From positions 2,976,001 to 3,040,000 of the forward strand of contig NW_027473317.1 in the NCBI RefSeq assembly GCF_050947335.1: a stretch of 64,000 bases of DNA, in the 5' to 3' direction. Below are positions 57,466-64,000 of the stretch, piece after piece. Origin of the DNA: Megachile rotundata (Eukaryota > Arthropoda > Insecta > Hymenoptera > Megachilidae). Within the stretch, counting starts at the first letter, position 1. The number at the start of each line of letters is the position of its first letter. The notes beneath the pieces were generated by a model. It saw only the letters and a program-made list of their open reading frames with translations, had not been told where the DNA came from and ran no database searches. The position numbers and the translations under genes are program-made.

Positions 57466-60400
57466 GTGATTGTGTGATTGTGATTGTATGATTGTGATTG
57501 TATGATTGTGATTGTATGATTGTGATCGTATGATTGTGATCGTAAGATTGTGATTGTATGATTGTGATTGTATGATTGTGATTGTATGATTGTGATTGCA
57601 TGATTGTGATTGTATGATTGTGATTGTGAGATTGTGATTGTATGATTGTGATTGTATGATTGTGATTGTATGATTGTGATTGTATGATTGTGATTGTATG
57701 ATTGTGATTGTATGATTGTGATTGTATGATTGTGATTGTGAGATTGTGATTGTATGATTGTGATTGTGTGATTGTTATTGTATGATTGTGATTGTATGAT
57801 TGTGATCGTATGATTGTGATCGTATGATTGTGATTGTAGAATTGTGATTGTATGATTGTGATTGTGTTATTGTGATTGTGTGATTGTGATTGTATGATTG
57901 TGATTGTATGATTGTGATCGTATGATTGTGATTGTATAATTGTGATTGTATGATTGTGATTGTATGATTGTGATTGTATGATTGTGATTCTATGATTGTG
58001 ATTGTATGATTGTGATTGTATGATTGTGATTGTGTGATTGTGATTGTATGATTGCGATTGTATGATTGTGATTGTATGATTGTGATTGTATGATTGTGAT
58101 CGTATGATTGTGATCGTATGATTGTGATCGTATGATTGTGATCGAATAATTGTGATTGTATGATTCTGATCGTATGATTGTGATTGTAAGATTGTGATTG
58201 TGTGATTGCGATTCTATGATTGTGACTGTATGATTGTGATTGTATGATTGTCATTGTATGATTGTGACTGTATGATTGTGATTGTATGGTTGTGATTGTA
58301 TGGTTGTGATTGTATGATTGTGATTGTATGATTGCGATTGTATGATTGCGATTGTATGATTGTGATCGTATGATTGTGATCGTATGATTGTGATTGTATG
58401 ATTGTGATTGTATGATTGTGATTGTATGATTGTGATTGTATGATTGCGATTGTATGATTCTGATTGTATGATTGTGATTGTATGATTGTGATTGTATGAT
58501 CGTGATTGTATGATCGTGATTGTATGATCGTGATTGTGAGATTGTGATTGTATGATTGTGGTTGTATGGTTGTGATTGTATGATTGTGATTGTATGATTG
58601 TGATTGTATGACTGTGTTTGCATGATTGTGATTGTATGACGGTGATTGCGTGATTGTGATTGTATGATTGTGATTGTATGATTGTGATTGTATGATTGCG
58701 ATTGTATGATTGTGATTGTATGATTGTGATTGTATGATTGTGATCGTATGATTGTGATCGTACGATTGTGATCGTATAATTGTGATTGTATGATTGTGAT
58801 TGTATGATTGTGATTGTATGATTGTGATTGTATGATTGTGATTGTATGATTGTGATTGTATGATTGTGATTGTATGATTGTGATCGTATGATTGTGGTTG
58901 TATGATTGTGATTGTATGATTGTGATTGTACGATTGTGATTGTATGATTGTGATTGTATGATAGTAATTGTATGATTGTGATTGTATGATTGTGATTGTA
59001 TGATTGTGATTGTATGATTGTGATCGTATGATTGTGATTCTTTGATTGCGATTGTATGATTGTGATAGTATGATTGTGATTGTATGATTTTGATTGTATG
59101 ATGGTGATTCTTTGATTGCGATTGTATGATTGTGATAGTATGATTGTGATTGTATGATTGTGATTGTATGATGGTGATTGTATGATTGTGATTGTATGAT
59201 TGTGATTGTATGATTGTGATTGCATGATTGTGATTGTATGACTGTGATTGTGTGATTGTGATTGTGTGATTGTGATTGTATGATTGTGATTGTATGATTG
59301 TGATCGTATGATTGTGATTGTATGATTGTGATTGCATGATTGTGATTGTATGATTGTGATTGTGTGATTGTGATTGTGTGATTGTGATTGTATGATTGTG
59401 ATTGTATGATTGTGATCGTATGATTGTGATCGTATGATTGTGATCGTATGATTGTGATCGTATAATTGTGATTGTATGATTCTGATCGTATGATTGTGAT
59501 TGTAAGATTGTGATTGTGTGATTGCGATTCTATGATTGTGACTGTATGATTGTGATTGTATGATTGTCATTGTATGATTGTGACTGTATGATTGTGATTG
59601 TATGGTTGTGATTGTATGGTTGTGATTGTATGATTGTGATTGTATGATTGCGATTGTATGATTGCGATTGTATGATTGTGATCGTATGATTGTGATCGTA
59701 TGATTGTGATCGTATGATTGTGATTGTATGATTGTGATTGTATGATTGTGATTGTATGATTGTGATTGTATGATTGCGATTGTATGATTCTGATTGTATG
59801 ATTGTGATTGTATGATTGTGATTGTATGATCGTGATTGTATGATCGTGATTGTATGATCGTGATTGTGAGATTGTGATTGTATGATTGTGGTTGTATGGT
59901 TGTGATTGTATGATTGTGATTGTATGATTGTGATTGTATGACTGTGTTTGCATGATTGTGATTGTATGACGGTGATTGCGTGATTGTGATTGTATGATTG
60001 TGATTGTATGATTGTGATTGTATGATTGTGATTGTATGATTGTGATTGTATGATTGTGATTGCATGATTGTGATTGTATGATTGTGATTGTGTGATTGTG
60101 ATTGTGTGATTGTGATTGTATGATTGTGATTGTATGATTGTGATCGTATGATTGTGATTGTATGATTGTGATTGCATGATTGTGATTGTATGATTGTGAT
60201 TGTGTGATTGTGATTGTGTGATTGTGATTGTATGATTGTGATTGTATGATGGTGATCGTATGATTGTGATCGTATGATTGTGATCGTATGATTGTGATCG
60301 TATGATTCTGATCGTATGATTGTGATTGTAAGATTGTGATTGTGTGATTGCGATTCTATGATTGTGACTGTATGATTGTGATTGTATGATTGTCATTGTA

Positions 60401-62262
60401 TGATTGTGACTGTATGATTGTGATTGTATGGTTGTGATTGTATGGTTGTGATTGTATGATTGTGATTGTATGATTGCGATTGTATGATTGCGATTGTATG
60501 ATTGTGATCGTATGATTGTGATCGTATGATTGTGATTGTATGATTGTGATTGTATGATTGTGATTGTATGATTGTGATTGTATGATTGCGATTGTATGAT
60601 TCTGATTGTATGATTGTGATTGTATGATTGTGATTGTATGATCGTGATTGTATGATCGTGATTGTATGATCGTGATTGTGAGATTGTGATTGTATGATTG
60701 TGGTTGTATGGTTGTGATTGTATGATTGTGATTGTATGATTGTGATTGTATGACTGTGTTTGCATGATTGTGATTGTATGACGGTGATTGCGTGATTGTG
60801 ATTGTATGATTGTGATTGTATGATTGTGATTGTATGATTGTGATTGTATGATTGCGATTGTATGATTGTGATTGTATGATTGTGATTGTATGATTGTGAT
60901 CGTATGATTGTGATCGTACGATTGTGATCGTATAATTGTGATTGTATGATTGTGATTGTATGATTGTGATTGTATGATTGTGATTGTATGATTGTGATTG
61001 TATGATTGTGATTGTATGATTGTGATTGTATGATCGGGATTGTATGATCGTGATTGAGAGATTGTGATTGTATGATTGTGATTGTATGATTGTGATTGTA
61101 TGATTGTGATTGCATGATTGTGAGTGTATGATTGTGATTGTATGATTGTGATTTATGATTGTGATTGTATGATTGTGATTGTATGATTGTGTTTGCATGA
61201 TTGTGATTGTATGATTGTGATTGTGTGATTGTGATTGTATGATTATGATTGTATGATTGTGATTGTATGATTGTTTCTGCATGATTGTGATTGTATGATT
61301 GCGATTGTATGATTACGATTGTGTGATTGTGATTGTATGATTGTGATTGTATGATTGTGATTGTATGATAGTAATTGTATGATTGTGATTGTATGATTGT
61401 GATTGTATGATTGTGATTGTATGATTGTGATTGTATGATTGTGATCGTATGATTGTGATTCTTTGATTGCGATTGTATGATTGTGATAGTATGATTGTGA
61501 TTGTATGATTGTCATTGTATGATGGTGATTCTTTGATTGCGATTGTATGATTGTGATAGTATGATTGTGATTGTATGATTGTGATTGTATGATGGTGATT
61601 GTATGATTGTGATTGTATGATTGTGATTGTATGATTGTGATTGCATGATTGTGATTGTATGATTGTGATTGTGTGATTGTGATTGTGTGATTGTGATTGT
61701 ATGATTGTGATTGTATGATTGTGATCGTATGATTGTGATTGTAAGATTGTGATTGTGTGATTGTGATTGTATGATTGTGATTGTATGATTGTGATTGTAT
61801 GATTGTGATTGTATGATTGTGATTGTATGATTGTGATTGTATGATTGCGATTGTATGATTCTGATTGTATGATTCTGATTGTATGATTGTGATTGTATGA
61901 TCGTGATTGTATGATCGTGATTGTATGATCGTGATTGTGAGATTGTGATTGTATGATTGTGGTTGTATGGTTGTGATTGTATGATTGTGATTGTATGATT
62001 GTGATTGTATGACTGTGTTTGCATGATTGTGATTGCATGATTGTGATTGCATGATTGTGATTGTATGATTGCGATTGTATGATTGTGATTGTATGATTGT
62101 GATTGTATGATTGTGATTGTATGATTGTGATTGTATGATTGCGATCGTATGATTGTGGTTGTATGATTGTGATTGTATGATTGTGATTGTATGATTGTGA
62201 TTGTATGATTGTGATTGTATGATTGTGATTGTATGATTGTGATTGTATGATTGTGATTGTAT
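57466..62262. repeat. Family B block, second copy in super-repeat
   Basis: Copy of 42,241-46,700. gacggtgattgcgtg at 58,638, 59,968 and 60,780 (spacing 1,330 and 812 bp) and the 13-bp unit at 61,150-61,156 correspond to the copy-1 set. The offset is 15,217 bp at gatcgtaag (57,538), 15,595 bp at the first two gacggtg modules, 15,581 bp at the third and 15,567 bp at the 13-bp unit. So about 378 bp were gained near 57,630-58,080 and two single units lost later. The gained stretch has gttattgtatg near 57,772 and gtagaattg near 57,836. Confidence 0.8.
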
Positions 62263-64000
62263 GATGGTGATTGTATGATTGTAATTGTATGACTGTGATT
62301 GTGTGATTGTTTTTGTATGATTGTGATTGTATGATAGTAATTGTATGATTGTGATCGTATGAGTATGATTGTACGATTGTGATTGTATGATTGTAATTGT
62401 ACGATTGTGATTGTATGATTGTGATTGTATGATTGTGGTTGTACGATCGTCATTGCGACATTACGATCTTATGATTGCGATTGTATGACTGTGATTGTAT
62501 GATTGTGATTGTATGATTGTGATTGTATGATTGTGATTGTATGATTGTGATTGTACGATTGTGATAGTATGATCGTGATTGTATGATTGTAATTGTATGA
62601 TTGTGATTGCATGATTGTGATTGTATGATTGCGATTTTATTATTGTGATTGCATGATTGCGTTTTTATTATTGTGATTGTACGATTGTGATTGTACGATT
62701 GTGATTGTACGATTGTGATTGTATGATTTTGATTGTATGATTGTGATTGTACGATTGTAATTGCATGATTGTGATTGTATGATTGTGATTGTAAGCTTGT
62801 GATTGTCTCATTGTGATTGTATGATTGTGATTGTATGATTGTGATTGTATGATTGTGATTGTATGATTGTGATTGTATGATTGTGATTGTATGATTGTGA
62901 TTGTATGATTGTGATTGTATGATTGTGATTGTATGACTTTAATTGTATGATTGTGATTGTATTATTTTGATTGTATGGTCGTGATTGTATGATGGTGATT
63001 GTATGATTGTGACTGTATGATTGTGATTGTATGATTGTGATTGTAAGATTGTGATTCTATGGCTGTGATTGTATGATTGTGATTGTATGATAGTGATTGT
63101 ATGATTTTGATTGTATGATTGTAATTGTATGATTGTGATTGTGTGATTATGATTGTATGATTGCGATTTTATTATTGTGATTGCATGATTGCGTTTGTAT
63201 TATTGTGATTGTACGATTGTGATTGTACGATTGTGATTGTACGATTGTGATTGTACGATTGTGATTGTACGATTGTGATTGTACGATTGTGATTGTACGA
63301 TTGTGATTGTATGATTGTGATTGTAAGCTTGTGATTGTCTCATTGTGATTGTATGATTGTGATTGTATGATTGTGATTGTATGATTGTGATTGTATGATT
63401 GCGATTTGATTATTGTGTTTGCATGATTGCGTTTTTATTATTGTGATTGTACGATTGTGATTGTACGATTGTGATTGTACGATTGTGATTGTATGATTTT
63501 GATTGTATGATTGTGATTGTACGATTGTAATTGCATGATTGTGATTGTATGATTGTGATTGTAAGCTTGTGATTGTCTCATTGTGATTGTATGATTGTGA
63601 TTGTATGATTGTGATTGTATGATTGTGATTGTATGATTGTGATTGTATGATTGTGATTGTATGATTGTGATTGTATGACTTTAATTGTATGATTGTGATT
63701 GTATGATTGTGATTGTATTATTTTGATTGTATGGTCGTGATTGTATGATGGTGATTGTATGATTGTGACTGTATGATTGTGATTGTATGATTGTGATTGT
63801 AAGATTGTGATTCTATGGCTGTGATTGTATGATTGTGATTGTATGATAGTGATTGTATGATTTTGATTGTATGATTGTAATTGTATGATTGTGATTGTGT
63901 GATTATGATTGTATGATTGCGATTTTATTATTGTGATTGCATGATTGCGTTTGTATTATTGTGATTGTACGATTGTGATTGTACGATTGTGATTGTACGA
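62263..64000. repeat. Family A block, copy 10 (start missing, cut by window end)
   Basis: Joins the B block at gatggtgattgtatg and goes straight to gtaattg, gtttttgtatg, gagtatg and L1 at 62,451. The entry unit, L2 and most of the L2-to-L1 stretch are missing. HindIII sites at 62,793, 63,325 and 63,563 and the gcgatttgattattg unit at 63,401 show a double tail. gtgtttgcatg right after that unit differs from the gtgattgcatg of other copies. The window ends inside the second gattgtac run, with three units visible. Confidence 0.85.

Larger units (their letters stand above)
3257..61156. repeat. Set of eighteen 13-bp units (one-base deletion)
   Basis: The 8-bp half reads gatttat instead of gattgtat, making a 13-bp unit. 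Positions of gatttat starts: 3,257, 3,816, 11,249, 12,494, 14,649, 15,740, 19,085, 21,226, 22,849, 24,682, 25,527, 25,960, 26,897, 27,596, 29,387, 31,108, 45,583 and 61,150. All are in family B and always in the same module context, so they descend from one deletion event copied along the array. Distances between L1 copies equal multiples of 14 minus the number of these units in between. Confidence 0.9.
1..64000. repeat. 14-bp satellite array filling the whole window
   Basis: Every stretch reads as head-to-tail copies of ATTGTGATTGTATG or a one- to three-base variant of it. The unit is a 6-bp half GATTGT plus an 8-bp half GATTGTAT, suggesting origin from an older repeat of about 7 bp. The consensus has A3 T7 G4 C0, so the + strand is almost free of C; C appears only in variant units. 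No stretch shows the reverse-complement unit, so there is no inversion, and no unique DNA or transposon interrupts the array. Seen directly: period, orientation, absence of other sequence. Inferred: a eukaryotic heterochromatic satellite. The array runs off both window ends, each inside a run of gattgtac units. The species and chromosomal site cannot be told from the sequence. Confidence 0.98.

Noticed and set aside
11115..61050. CENP-B box, because gatcggg units (near 11,118, 12,402, 16,741, 22,732, 45,466 and 61,034) carry CGGG
   Set aside because: The required upstream TTCG at the right spacing is absent, so the box does not match. This does not exclude a centromeric role.
36617..62262. 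Super-repeat as an assembly duplication
   Set aside because: The two copies differ by several in-register gains and losses (378, 1,582, 14 and 28 bp) and by private bases such as gttggattg near 53,158, so they are not the same reads placed twice. Read-level proof is still lacking.
1..64000. CRISPR array
   Set aside because: Units are contiguous 14-mers without unique spacers, and there is no cas gene or leader.
1..64000. Telomere repeat, because the + strand is T/G-rich and lacks C
   Set aside because: The unit has no run of two or more G, and the array has nested higher-order structure and diverged units, unlike telomerase-made repeats. Subtelomeric position is still possible.
1..64000. 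tRNA, rRNA, small RNA genes, promoters or terminators
   Set aside because: No non-repeat sequence is present and no inverted repeats able to form hairpins are seen. The strand is almost C-free, so G-C paired stems cannot form.
1..64000. Transposable element or LTR fragment within the array
   Set aside because: Blocks with sharp edges such as 2,545-4,480 looked like insertions, but their content is the same 14-bp unit with family B variants, without target-site duplications or terminal repeats.
1..64000. Structural repeat protein gene (silk-like, ice-binding or prion-like)
   Set aside because: Codon use shows no third-position pattern, because every frame reads the same bases. Substitutions are not biased to silent positions, as far as can be judged by eye, and the repeat lacks Gly, Ala, Pro and charged residues in its consensus.

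Overview
The whole 64,000-base window is satellite DNA. It is one uninterrupted tandem array of a 14-bp unit, consensus ATTGTGATTGTATG on the + strand, about 4,570 units, all in the same orientation. I find no gene, RNA gene, transposon, CRISPR array, promoter or other unique sequence. The consensus has no C on the + strand, about 29% G+C, and splits into a 6-bp half (GATTGT) and an 8-bp half (GATTGTAT). An array of this size with nested higher-order repeats points to a eukaryotic genome, probably pericentromeric, centromeric, subtelomeric or sex-chromosome heterochromatin seen in a long-read assembly. I cannot name the species.

The information lies in the variant units, which recur in fixed order and define two higher-order families. 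Family A carries the landmarks tattgtctatatta (L2), gacattacgatctta (L1), HindIII sites (aagctt) followed by gattgtctc, and runs of gattgtac. Family B carries 13-bp units (gatttat in place of gattgtat), tttctgcatg or tttctgtatg, gattctttgattgcg, gacggtgattgcgtg, and runs of CpG-bearing units (gattgcg, gatcgta).

Layout: 1-10,440 is mostly A, three cores interleaved with short B-like pieces. 10,440-32,920 is a long B domain with two subfamilies, meeting near 24,660. 32,921-42,240 holds three A blocks, the first two separated by an 876-bp B-like spacer. 42,241-47,535 is B. 47,536-49,325 is a truncated A. 49,326-51,861 is B. 51,862-57,465 holds two A blocks. 57,466-62,262 is B. 62,263-64,000 is the start of another A, missing its first part.

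The right half is a super-repeat: 36,617-51,861 (15,245 bp) is followed by a second, edited copy from 51,862 to beyond the window end. Homologous landmarks are separated by exact multiples of 14 bp once the eighteen 13-bp units and one 20-bp unit are counted, so I find no other change of register between the landmarks measured.

The minus strand has long open frames (longest about 1,645 codons), but these follow from the repeat: the consensus has no minus-strand stop in any frame, and because 14 is not a multiple of 3 all three frames give the same 14-residue peptide. They are not annotated as genes.
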